Origin: VRUE01 sp963753585
GTDB taxonomy: Bacteria; Actinomycetota; Thermoleophilia; Solirubrobacterales; 70-9
Direction: 5' to 3'
Assembly: GCA_963753585.1 (NCBI GenBank)
Contig: CAVWCU010000002.1
Location: forward strand, 62,001-126,000
DNA: 64,000 nt
Shown: positions 8,265 to 15,705 of the stretch, piece after piece
Numbering within the stretch: position 1 is the stretch's first letter
Layout of the letters: the number at the start of each line of letters is the position of its first letter
Notes under the pieces: model-generated
Told to the model about the DNA's origin: nothing
The model's database searches: none
What the model saw: the letters and a program-made list of their open reading frames with translations, nothing else
Position numbers and translations under genes: made by a program

Positions 8265-10136
8265 CTAGGCAGCCTCCTTTGGCGGATAGAAGCCCATCCG
8301 CCCGGACCCGTCCGAGCCTACGAACTCATGGATTACGGCCTCGTGGCGCAAGGAGTCTGGCGGGTCGATGTTCTCGATGATGATCGTCTGTGCCTCGTCC
8401 TTGAGAGTCGCCAACGAATGAAGCAGAGCCGGACGGACCTCGGCGGTGAGCTCAGGGTCGTCAATTTCGTCGGTCGCGCCCTTATAGGGCGTCAAAGGGG
8501 AATCGAGCACGGCAAATCCGGGATGCGGAGTGCCGTGCTCTAGGCAATGAAGCATTAGCCCGGCGGTGAAGGCGGTGTGGGTGATGGCGCGAACCCCCTT
8601 ACCGAAGGCTCGGCGTTGCTTCCCGTCGATGACGAGGTCGTCGGATTTTCGGTCCCAGCGTACGTCCGAGATCACGGGGAAGCGCCAGGCGACCAGTAGC
8701 TGTTCGACCTGAGTGGCCAGCGCGGCAAGAGACTCGACATCCTGACCCGGGCGATAGCCCTCCACCGATTCCTGAAAGATCCCGTCGGCTTGCTGTCGAG
8801 CCGCCAAGTAGCGGTCCAACTCCCGGAAACGGAGCAATTGATCCTCAAGCGACCGCCGCTTCTCCGTCACCGCGGCGACCCTCCCCCGTGCTGCCGCGGC
8901 AGACGGATTCGCGACCTCCTCGATCTCTCGATCAAGTTCTTCAGCACGGTTGCGCGCCTGATCTGCAACCTGGGCTTCGGCCGTCTCGCGTTCCGCGGCC
9001 TCCTCGATTGCGACATCGAGATCCTTTAGGCGGGGAGTCAGCTTCGCGATCTCCGCTCGAGCAGCCTTTTCAATGGCGGGGAATTCGGCTGACTCCGGAT
9101 GGCAGTTTGCCTCGCCGTTGACCTCGATCTCTCGGCCGCAAGTTGGGCAGTGAGACGCGGCAATCTGACGGAAGAAGTGGCCTCCCTCCATTACGAATTC
9201 GAGTCGTCGAACGTCGACCTCGTAATGCTGCCTCAGGAGTTGAAACCGGCTCTGAAGCTCACGGTTTGCGACAGCCTCGCGGTTTGCTGTGTCGGCTGCC
9301 TGTAGAGAGCGATTGCGCTCGCCCATCATGCCTCGCGCTCGCTCGCCGCTCTTGGTGACGGTCTCTGAGACCTCAGCCAACTCTTGCTCCAGTCGCTGCA
9401 GGTCGGCTTCGAGCTGGCTGCGGGAAGTCCCGTCGGACTCGATCGCGTCTCGGACCTCCTGGATCATCGGATCCAGAACCTCGAGCCGCTCCCCCGCTTC
9501 TTCGCGACGTTGGTGAGCCTGGCGTATCTCCTCGACTTCCTCGATCGTCGGGGTGTGCCCGGTCAGCACGATGCCAAAGATGGAGCGATTGGCGGTGTGC
9601 TCGGTTCGCTGCGGTGAGAGGATCGGCGAGTCACTAGTGATGATCGCCTCCTCGTCGACTATCGCCATCGGTGCAAACGTGCGGAAGCTGAGCCGCTGAT
9701 GCTTTCCTTTCTTGTTGCTGATGATCGGCGCGTCAACGTCGAAGCCGCTCACCTGTAGAAGCCAGCCAGATAGCGTTTCGGACGATTTCGGGGCCTGACC
9801 GATCGAGACCGGAAACGTCTCGCCGGCCTGCCCATCCCAATCATCGAGCGCGCCGGTGAAGATCCGCGCCGCGTCGGGTTTCGACATCCGGCGCGAGATG
9901 ACGTAGCTGGAACCGCCGTGTTGCAGCTCCAGCGCGACCTCGTCGTAGCCGTCTCGCTCGGGAATCTCCTTCGGCAGTCCACCGTCGCCCAAGGCGAAAT
10001 CCAGACATTCAACGATATGGGTCTTGCCGGTGTCGGAACGACCCGTGATCAGGGTCAGCTTCGGACCGAAGTCGATTTCGGCGCTGGCTCGCCCGACACC
10101 CGACACGCGCAATCTCCGCAGAATGGCCCTAGACAT
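8265..10136 (-). CDS. Rad50/SMC-like ATPase of an ABC three-component (ABC-3C) system
   Basis: About 623 aa from the ATG at 10136 (an upstream ATG at 10175 would overlap the preceding gene more deeply). The N-terminal P-loop ITGRSDTGKTHIVECLDFAL is followed by long coiled-coil arms (about residues 200-450). At their apex is a zinc-hook CPTCGRE, and near the C-terminus lies a Walker B/signature-like FAVLDSPLTPYKG. This layout matches the DUF3732-type ATPase of ABC-3C defence systems, which is thought to act with a middle component and a variable effector. Its two partners lie immediately upstream in the same operon, with a short overlap (10129-10136). Confidence 0.82.
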   Translation of the reverse strand: MSRAILRRLRVSGVGRASAEIDFGPKLTLITGRSDTGKTHIVECLDFALGDGGLPKEIPERDGYDEVALELQHGGSSYVISRRMSKPDAARIFTGALDDWDGQAGETFPVSIGQAPKSSETLSGWLLQVSGFDVDAPIISNKKGKHQRLSFRTFAPMAIVDEEAIITSDSPILSPQRTEHTANRSIFGIVLTGHTPTIEEVEEIRQAHQRREEAGERLEVLDPMIQEVRDAIESDGTSRSQLEADLQRLEQELAEVSETVTKSGERARGMMGERNRSLQAADTANREAVANRELQSRFQLLRQHYEVDVRRLEFVMEGGHFFRQIAASHCPTCGREIEVNGEANCHPESAEFPAIEKAARAEIAKLTPRLKDLDVAIEEAAERETAEAQVADQARNRAEELDREIEEVANPSAAAARGRVAAVTEKRRSLEDQLLRFRELDRYLAARQQADGIFQESVEGYRPGQDVESLAALATQVEQLLVAWRFPVISDVRWDRKSDDLVIDGKQRRAFGKGVRAITHTAFTAGLMLHCLEHGTPHPGFAVLDSPLTPYKGATDEIDDPELTAEVRPALLHSLATLKDEAQTIIIENIDPPDSLRHEAVIHEFVGSDGSGRMGFYPPKEAA

Positions 10137-10632
10137 CGAGCGCGTTCCCAGCGTGGGGCTGCAGATCGCGGACAAGCTCTTCGTCCCAATCCCCGATGTG
10201 CTCCTTCAGGGCCTCAGAGAGCTGGCGGTCACTCAGGCCACCGAAGTTGTCGATGACCCAGCGAGCGCGGTCTCGAAGCAGTTGTGCGTACCCGGACTCG
10301 AACTGGTCGGCAACGTGACGACCGGCTTTGGTCGCCCGATAGGTGATTCCCCTGCTTGAGAACCGGCGGTCCAGAAGGTCTCGGCTTCTCATGAGGGCGA
10401 GACCATCCTGGATCAGCTGGCGGCGAACGAGGAGCTCGCCCTTCTGCGACGGTGCCTCGGGATGGAGGCTCGGCTCTCCCCCGAGGTCGCCGCTGTGGAC
10501 AAGGATGTAGTCGAGGATGACGAGACGTTGGCTATCGAATGCCCGCGTCCCGGTGGACATCAAGAACAGCGCCCTGAGGCCGGCCTCCAGCGGGGTGTTG
10601 AAGGTCCGCGTCGTCACTGCGACTTCCGCCAT
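10129..10632 (-). CDS. ABC-3C system middle component (MC2-like)
   Basis: About 167 aa from the ATG at 10632; upstream residues of the open frame are out-of-frame shadow of the preceding gene. The N-terminal part reads TFNTPLEAGLRALFLM, then QRLVILDYILVHSGDLGG, a helical, winged-helix-like pattern I recognise from the MC2 class of ABC-3C middle components. The stop overlaps the ATPase start and the start overlaps the effector stop by 19 nt, so all three proteins are translationally coupled. In such systems this subunit is thought to bridge the ATPase and the effector. The evidence is family resemblance plus context. Confidence 0.72.
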   Translation of the reverse strand: MAEVAVTTRTFNTPLEAGLRALFLMSTGTRAFDSQRLVILDYILVHSGDLGGEPSLHPEAPSQKGELLVRRQLIQDGLALMRSRDLLDRRFSSRGITYRATKAGRHVADQFESGYAQLLRDRARWVIDNFGGLSDRQLSEALKEHIGDWDEELVRDLQPHAGNALDV

Positions 10633-11786
10633 TTGATGCGTCCGTCGTTCGCCAGCTGATGGCAGACTCCGATTCGGTCCGCGGGTTCTAGCTCGCTGCG
10701 CAGCGGATGATCTGAGACCTGTACCGTCGTGACGTGGCTTGAGACGGCAAGCACCCGGTCGTAACCGGAGGGGAAGGTTTCGGCGAGCTTCGGTTGGATT
10801 CCGTCGTTGAGCTGCTCCTGCAGGTCCTCGAAGCTGTCCGGGGCGGCGAGAACGTCCTTGCTGAACTCCCGCAAGGACTCGGCGCAATAGAAGTTGGCTC
10901 GACTTCGTTCGAGGTGTGGACCGTATTCGGCGTGATCAAAGGCATCGGTGGCAGAAGAAACCGAGTCTTGGCAGTGATCGTCGTATGCCTCGACCAGCGC
11001 ATTGACATAGCCCAGCTCATGCGAACCGATTGCAGGAGGCGGTGGAGTAACGGGTGGACGCGGCTTGCTGAGTCCGCCACCGAAGAAGATCGAGTAGATC
11101 GCCGTTCCCTTGAGGTCACCCACGACCTGCCCGCCGTCAACAACGTCAAGTTCGGGGAACTCGAAATCCGCGAGGTAACTCTCGATCTCAGCGAATTCGC
11201 AGAGCTCCGAGCACGCCTTTTCCCAGTTCTTTTTCAGACCCTTTCGGATCGCCTCCGGATCTTTCAGGAGCTCGCGGGTTTTGGCGCTTACGCCCTTCGG
11301 CGAGACGAAGACGTAGCGGCGCGGCACCTTAAACGAGGATCTGAAGGTCCAGTAGACGAGCTTGCCCAGCTCTGGCCACAGGATCACGGGAGAAAGTTTC
11401 GAGGCCAAGCGCTTGCACTGGTAGCTGTCCCAGACGCTGTCGTTGGAAGTATCGACGTACCCCGCGACATCGCGGCCCTTGTCGCCGGGACCCGCCCAGC
11501 GCACAACCCGCTCGTAGTCGTGCTCGACCTTTTCGCGCAGCCAAAACTCGACCACGCTCTCGAGGTCTTCCGGCGAGAAGACGGCGAATCGCTTGACCGG
11601 ATCCAGAGGGGTGCCGGTCGCGAGTTCGTTGCCACGACGCCGTCGAAGGGTCGGTGACGGGCCTAGTGGGCCGAACTCTCCGGATGACTCCGCCACTCGG
11701 CTATGCAGTGGAACTTCGCCGGTCGGTTCTCCCCAGGCCAGCGGCCGGAACACGGAACGCGCAGGGTACACCGAGCGCCGAGCCAA
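10614..11786 (-). CDS. ABC-3C effector: Mrr-like nuclease domain plus ABC-3C C-terminal domain
   Basis: Up to 390 aa from the ATG at 11786. The first ~60 residues are R/P-rich and may not be translated, since no in-frame ATG lies closer to the conserved start. Residues ~95-130 carry a nuclease-like core: GDKGRDVAGY followed by DSYQCKR, giving a D...QxK active site of the Mrr/PD-(D/E)XK type. The C-terminal ~130 residues (from LGYVNALVEAYDDHC to LQEQLNDG) match the conserved ABC-3C C-terminal module that docks with the ATPase pair. As first gene of the three-gene operon it is the presumed killing or DNA-cutting effector. Confidence 0.75.
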   Translation of the reverse strand: MARRSVYPARSVFRPLAWGEPTGEVPLHSRVAESSGEFGPLGPSPTLRRRRGNELATGTPLDPVKRFAVFSPEDLESVVEFWLREKVEHDYERVVRWAGPGDKGRDVAGYVDTSNDSVWDSYQCKRLASKLSPVILWPELGKLVYWTFRSSFKVPRRYVFVSPKGVSAKTRELLKDPEAIRKGLKKNWEKACSELCEFAEIESYLADFEFPELDVVDGGQVVGDLKGTAIYSIFFGGGLSKPRPPVTPPPPAIGSHELGYVNALVEAYDDHCQDSVSSATDAFDHAEYGPHLERSRANFYCAESLREFSKDVLAAPDSFEDLQEQLNDGIQPKLAETFPSGYDRVLAVSSHVTTVQVSDHPLRSELEPADRIGVCHQLANDGRIKWRKSQ

Positions 11787-11922
11787 CCCGAGGTGGCGTC
11801 AGACAACCTGCGAGGACTGGTCTGCTCTCCCACTGCATGCGGCTCTTCTAGCACATACCTGGGACACCGAGGTACCAAGCGAGGCAACCCGAGACCCAGT
11901 CAACCTCTGGCGTGGAGTGCGA

Positions 11923-12150
11923 TCAGTCGAGCAGGCGGCGAATGTCCTCGGCGCTGAGGTCGGCATCGCGCAGGATGCCGGCGAGGGTGCCGCGCCGGAG
12001 CTCCCGGTGGAGCGGGACGACGAGCGCGTGCCTGCGCCCCGCCTTCTTCAAGCGGACATGGCTGCCGCGTTGACGGACGACTTCCCAGCCCTCCTTGCGA
12101 AGCGCCTTGATTAGGCGCTCGCCGGAGACGACCGGCTGGCGCGGGCTCAC
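11923..12150 (-). CDS. hicA: HicA-type toxin
   Basis: 75 aa with the HicA/YcfA double-stranded-RNA-binding-like fold: SGERLIKALRKEGWEVVRQRGSHVRLKK includes the catalytic histidine in GSH. A VPLHRELRRGTLAGILRDADLS-type tail follows (quoted in part: VPLHRELRRGTL). HicA cleaves mRNA and is neutralised by HicB. The ATG overlaps the hicB stop at 12147-12150. Antitoxin-first order is less usual for hicAB, but is common in actinobacteria as far as I recall. It lies between the integrase and the ABC-3C genes and probably helps retain the element. Confidence 0.88.
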   Translation of the reverse strand: MSPRQPVVSGERLIKALRKEGWEVVRQRGSHVRLKKAGRRHALVVPLHRELRRGTLAGILRDADLSAEDIRRLLD

Positions 12151-12371
12151 GCCGGCAGAGGAATCGAGCGGCGGATCACGCCGCTGTCGAGCGATTCGCC
12201 GTCTTCGCGCAGGCCCTCGACGTAGAGGGCGACCGCCTCGCTGGCGTTCGCCATTGCGTCGTCCATGTCGTCGCCCTGGGTGTGAAGACCGGGAAGGTCG
12301 GGCGCGTAGACGTGGTAGCCGCCCTCATCCTGGGGCTCGAAGACCAACTCGATTTCTTGTGCATCTGCCAT
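12147..12371 (-). CDS. hicB: HicB-type antitoxin
   Basis: 74 aa. The sequence has the partially degraded RNase H-like fold of HicB: ELVFEPQDEGGYHVYAPDLPGL, then TQGDDMDDAMANASEAVALY. There is no C-terminal DNA-binding helix-turn-helix, so this is the short form that neutralises HicA but may not autoregulate by itself. The gene is upstream of and overlaps hicA. An SD-like GAGAGGAG stretch lies shortly before the ATG at 12371. Confidence 0.88.
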   Translation of the reverse strand: MADAQEIELVFEPQDEGGYHVYAPDLPGLHTQGDDMDDAMANASEAVALYVEGLREDGESLDSGVIRRSIPLPA

Positions 12372-12414
12372 AACCGCTCCTCTCTAGCTTACGCCAGCTT
12401 GCGGGCCTGCTGGC

Positions 12415-13602
12415 CTACTTGGCGTCGTTTTCATCGTCGGTTGCATCGCCGTCCTCTTCCTCGTCCTCCTCGGCGAAGGCTGCCTCGGCCCAGCGGGCAC
12501 CCTGGACCGGATCGGGCGCGTAGTCGGCGTAGATTTCGGTCGTCTTGTAGTCACGGTGTCCCATCCACTCCTGAATGGTCCGCAGCGGCGCCCCGGCGGC
12601 GGCCATCCTCGTGCCGAAGGTGTGGCGGAGGTCGTGGAAGCGGATCGAGCGGACGCCGGCCGCGTTGAGCACGACCTTGAAGCGCTTCCTCATCTTCGAG
12701 GCGTCGAACGGAGAGCCAGTCTCGGGATGGCAGAAGACGAGATCGTCGGCGCCGGTGTAGTTCGAGCGCTTGAAGTGCTCTTTGAGCGCGGTCGCAACGC
12801 GCTCGGGCATCGGAACCGATCGGCTGGAGCGCTTCGTCTTCGGGGTACCGAAGCGCCCGCGGGTGTAGTTGCGGCGGACGCGGATTAGGCCGGCCTTCCA
12901 ATCGACGTCTTTCCAACGCAGGGCGATCAGCTCGCCCTGACGCAACCCGGTCATGGCGGCGGTCAGGTAGAGCGGGCGCTCGACTGGGCCGAGAACGTCG
13001 TCGGGGATCTCCCGCAGGAGCGCCTCGAGTTCCTCCAGGTCGATGAAGCGAATGTCGGGATCGGTGCCGTCGACTCGCGGCCGTTCGGCTTCGGCGACCG
13101 CGTTGCCCGCAGCCCAACCCCGCTTCTCTGCGAAGGCGAAGAGGCCGTGGAGGAAGTTCAGGTGGTTGTCGATCGTCTTCGGCGAGCGCCCCGCCTTCTT
13201 CATCGACGAGACGTAGCCTTCGATATCGGCGCCGCCGTAGCGGTTGATCGTCTTCTTCGGCAGCCCCCGCTCGGTTTTGTTCAGGATGCCTTCGTAGTCC
13301 TGAACCGTCGAAGGCTTGCGTTCGAGGAAGTCGCGGACGTGGGCGATGTAGGCGTCACCGACCTCGCGGAGCGTCAGCCGCTCCTGCGGCGTCGGCTTCA
13401 ACTCGCGCATCAGCCGCCGCATCTCCTTCTCGGCCTGGGCCTTGGTCAGCCCCTCGCGGCTACCGCGCTTGCGCTTGCGGCCGATCTTCCGCTTGACCTG
13501 GCGAGTCCCGACGTACCACTTCGCGTACCAGGAGCCGCGATGCGGATACAGCGATCCCGAGCCGTAGGCGCGGCGGTTGTTGTCCTCGGCCATCAGGACC
13601 AC
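12415..13602 (-). CDS. int: Tyrosine-type site-specific integrase
   Basis: 395 aa; an ATG three codons in (13593) is an alternative start. The protein has an N-terminal arm-binding region, a SAM-like core-binding domain (about residues 75-175), and a catalytic domain. The tyrosine-recombinase residues are present: Arg in TGLRQGELIALRW, His-x-x-Arg in FHDLRHTFGTRM, His in EWMGHRDYKTTE and the nucleophile in IYADYAP. The acidic tail (EEDEEEDGD) is unusual. It follows an excisionase-like gene by 6 nt. It is the likely integrase for the tRNA-derived att sites at 8.0-8.1 kb and possibly 1.8 kb. Confidence 0.93.
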   Translation of the reverse strand: MVLMAEDNNRRAYGSGSLYPHRGSWYAKWYVGTRQVKRKIGRKRKRGSREGLTKAQAEKEMRRLMRELKPTPQERLTLREVGDAYIAHVRDFLERKPSTVQDYEGILNKTERGLPKKTINRYGGADIEGYVSSMKKAGRSPKTIDNHLNFLHGLFAFAEKRGWAAGNAVAEAERPRVDGTDPDIRFIDLEELEALLREIPDDVLGPVERPLYLTAAMTGLRQGELIALRWKDVDWKAGLIRVRRNYTRGRFGTPKTKRSSRSVPMPERVATALKEHFKRSNYTGADDLVFCHPETGSPFDASKMRKRFKVVLNAAGVRSIRFHDLRHTFGTRMAAAGAPLRTIQEWMGHRDYKTTEIYADYAPDPVQGARWAEAAFAEEDEEEDGDATDDENDAK

Positions 13603-13608
13603 CTCCGC

Positions 13609-13830
13609 CTAGACGCGGCCGCCCGGCGACTCGATCTGTTCGAGCCAGGCGAGGATCGACTCCCGGCGGTAGCGCCGGGTCCGGCCGAGACAGACCGTGG
13701 GGATGCGACCTTCCCGCGAGAGCTGCCAGACGTACTCGTGCGAGACGCCGAGGAGCTCCGCGACCTCGTGCGCGGTCCACAGGCAGCCCTCCGAGCCTCG
13801 CCGAGCGCGAAGGCGATCAGCCGTCGCCAT
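13609..13830 (-). CDS. Excisionase-family helix-turn-helix protein
   Basis: 73 aa. A MerR-like winged helix covers almost the whole protein: WTAHEVAELLGVSHEYVWQL, SREGRIPTVCLG, then RRYRRESILAWLEQ. This is the common excisionase/AlpA-type DNA-binding domain. Such proteins bind att-site arms and direct the integrase toward excision, or act as transcription regulators. It lies 6 nt upstream of the integrase gene on the same strand, so the two are co-expressed. The first ~12 residues are R-rich and the start could be slightly downstream. Confidence 0.85.
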   Translation of the reverse strand: MATADRLRARRGSEGCLWTAHEVAELLGVSHEYVWQLSREGRIPTVCLGRTRRYRRESILAWLEQIESPGGRV

Positions 13831-14028
13831 CGTGAGCCTCCTGCCGGGACGCTGGATTGCATGTGCGGATCCACCGCGCCGCCTCCAGCCGAGTGCGATC
13901 CGCTGTGCATGGGGCGTAAAGGCTGGAACCGTCCGAAGTGGTCCCCCTGCAAGAGGCGCGGATAATCCGCGCAGGCAAGCCGGCGGCCGGCGAGCCTGGA
14001 AGCTGGGCGGATCTCTGCGCCAGCCTCA

Positions 14029-15015
14029 TCACAACCCCGGCGGGTGCCGCATCTCGAATCCGGCCAGGTAGGAAGCGGAGAACTTGTCTTCACCGATCCA
14101 ACCCGGACCCTTGCCGGGGGCGACGATGCCCGAGGTGCCCCAGTAGCGCTCGCCCGGTGGCGTCACTCCCGCCGAGAAACGGAGGAAGGTGTGGGCGTCG
14201 GCGCCGTAGGGCTTGACGAAGATCGTCACCCACCGTCCCGGTCCCGGTTCGCCCCAGCGCACCAGGAGCGTCGTGTCCATCGTCGGGTTGCCGAAGCCGC
14301 CGACCTGGAGCAGATGACTGACGGCGCTCGAACAGTCGAAGGGCCCGTTGGCGGGAGTTGGCGAGGATCCGTGGGAGCCGCCCCAGACGTACTTCGAGGT
14401 CGGGCGGAGGGCGCTGAGGCGGGCGGCCTCGGCGACCATCTGCGCGACGGTCTCGTTGGGCGCGCTCGCCGCCACGGCGCAGCCGCCGCCGCTGGCTGCT
14501 TCGACCGTGCCATCGCCGGCGAAGCGGTGCGCGTGCGCCAAGACCTCGGCGACGTACCACTCGGCGTGGTTGTAGCTGAAGATCGCCGCGTGCCAGTCCT
14601 GCGGAGCGCCGGAGGCGCGCAGCAGGCGGGCGGCGGCGAAGATCGCGTCCCAGGGGTTGTAGGGGTCCTTGGTGCCGTCGCCGTTGCCGTCGACACCGAA
14701 GGCTTCCCAGCTCGAAGGCAGGAACTGCATCCAGCCTTCGGCTTCCGCCGAGGAGACGCCGAGATTGGTGCCGAAGCCGGTCTCGACCCAATTGATTCCG
14801 GCGAGGATCGACGGGCCTTCCTCCCCCAGCCCGTATTTCGCCGCCGCCTGCTCGTAGATCGGCACCAGGCGCTTCGGCACCTTCGAGCTGAGCGCCCCGA
14901 CGGATTCCCCTCTGCCGCAGCTCGGCGAGGCGCCGAACATCACCGTGATCGCGAGCAGGACGCCAATCAGGGCGGCGAGCAACCCGAGCGGCAGGCCGAG
15001 CAGCAGCTTCGGCAT
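14029..15015 (-). CDS. Conjugation cell-wall hydrolase: lytic transglycosylase plus NlpC/P60-like domain
   Basis: About 328 aa from the ATG at 15015. The N-terminus is one membrane anchor (LLLGLPLGLLAALIGVLLAI). A soluble-lytic-transglycosylase domain follows, with the catalytic glutamate in INWVETGFG, then SAEAEGWMQFLPSSW and PYNPWDAIFAAARLL. The C-terminal third has an NlpC/P60-type cysteine in GPFDCSSAVSHLL and a later DAHTFLRF histidine. Such two-domain enzymes open the peptidoglycan for the T4SS channel, like VirB1 or TcpG. It is downstream of and co-directional with the lipoprotein, under the minus-strand promoter at 15.55 kb. Confidence 0.85.
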   Translation of the reverse strand: MPKLLLGLPLGLLAALIGVLLAITVMFGASPSCGRGESVGALSSKVPKRLVPIYEQAAAKYGLGEEGPSILAGINWVETGFGTNLGVSSAEAEGWMQFLPSSWEAFGVDGNGDGTKDPYNPWDAIFAAARLLRASGAPQDWHAAIFSYNHAEWYVAEVLAHAHRFAGDGTVEAASGGGCAVAASAPNETVAQMVAEAARLSALRPTSKYVWGGSHGSSPTPANGPFDCSSAVSHLLQVGGFGNPTMDTTLLVRWGEPGPGRWVTIFVKPYGADAHTFLRFSAGVTPPGERYWGTSGIVAPGKGPGWIGEDKFSASYLAGFEMRHPPGL

Positions 15016-15052
15016 GCGAGGGGCGGGAAGTGAACCTGCCTCCACGGCACCC

Positions 15053-15538
15053 TCAACTCGGCGGCGAGATGGTGACGACTCGCCAGCCCGAGTCCTGTTT
15101 CCTGACTAGGAAGCCGACCGAGAACGGCGGCGAGTGACCGTCGCCGATCTTGACCACGCCGGCCAGCGCCTCCACCCCCTGGGGTCGCAGGATCACGGCG
15201 AGGGCGCGAGGGTGAAGACCGCGCCGAGCGGGTGGCACCCTCGACGCCGCTGCCGACAGATCTCGACGAAGGGCAGCGGTAGTCCCCGACAGCCGGGGTG
15301 GACGCCGCCGGTAGATGGTGCGGGCGTAGGCGTAGGCGAAGCGGCGGGCGACGCGGGCGGCGGGCGCGAGCTGCTCGGCAGCGATCGACCCGCCGCGCGT
15401 GCCGCTCAGAAGTGACGAGCCGGCCTGGGTGTTGGTGTCACCCGAGGAGCAGCCGACGAGGGCAACGGCGAGGAGCGCCAGCCCGAACGATGCCCCGGCG
15501 CGGCGACGGCACGGCGAGATGTGACGGGCGGGGTGCAT
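15053..15538 (-). CDS. Secreted lipoprotein, probable conjugation accessory
   Basis: 161 aa. A lipoprotein signal peptide ends in the lipobox LVGC (about residues 27-30), followed by a small Ser/Gly/Thr linker. The remaining ~110 residues (RRFAYAYARTIY..., VGFLVRKQDSGWRVVTISPPS) resemble the NTF2-like, VirB8/TcpC-type fold in outline: a helix, then strands ending in a W-x-V-x-x-I edge strand. It precedes the cell-wall hydrolase by 37 nt in the same operon. A TGGACAG box ends 9 nt before its ATG, so its mRNA may be leaderless. The function is not certain. Confidence 0.65.
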   Translation of the reverse strand: MHPARHISPCRRRAGASFGLALLAVALVGCSSGDTNTQAGSSLLSGTRGGSIAAEQLAPAARVARRFAYAYARTIYRRRPPRLSGTTAALRRDLSAAASRVPPARRGLHPRALAVILRPQGVEALAGVVKIGDGHSPPFSVGFLVRKQDSGWRVVTISPPS

Positions 15539-15547
15539 CCGCCCCTG

Positions 15548-15575
15548 CTGTCCAGCGGCAGGTCGGTTTGCATCG
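15548..15575 (-). promoter_or_regulatory. Element-specific promoter motif, copy 1
   Basis: Minus strand CGATGCAA, 13 nt, TGGACAG, then CAGGGGCGG and the ATG of the lipoprotein gene. It is back-to-back with copy 2 on the plus strand, 14 nt apart. Box content and spacing are identical in copies 1, 2 and 3. The -35/-10 reading is inference. Confidence 0.7.
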
Positions 15576-15589
15576 TTTTCGAGCCGAGC

Positions 15590-15617
15590 CGATGCAACTG
15601 GCTTCCGCGCTGGACAG
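15590..15617 (+). promoter_or_regulatory. Element-specific promoter motif, copy 2
   Basis: Plus strand CGATGCAA, 13 nt, TGGACAG, 88 nt before the start of the membrane-anchored sigma gene. With copy 1 it forms nested inverted repeats (CTGTCCAGCG/CGCTGGACAG and TTGCATCG/CGATGCAA). That symmetry follows from two divergent copies of one motif. Confidence 0.7.
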
Positions 15618-15705
15618 TCCGGGTAGTAGGCAGAGCGCCGTTACCTAAAATGGAGATGAGCGCTTTGGCTGCCTCGGCGTAAACATCGAAGTTCCGAAAG
15701 GACCG

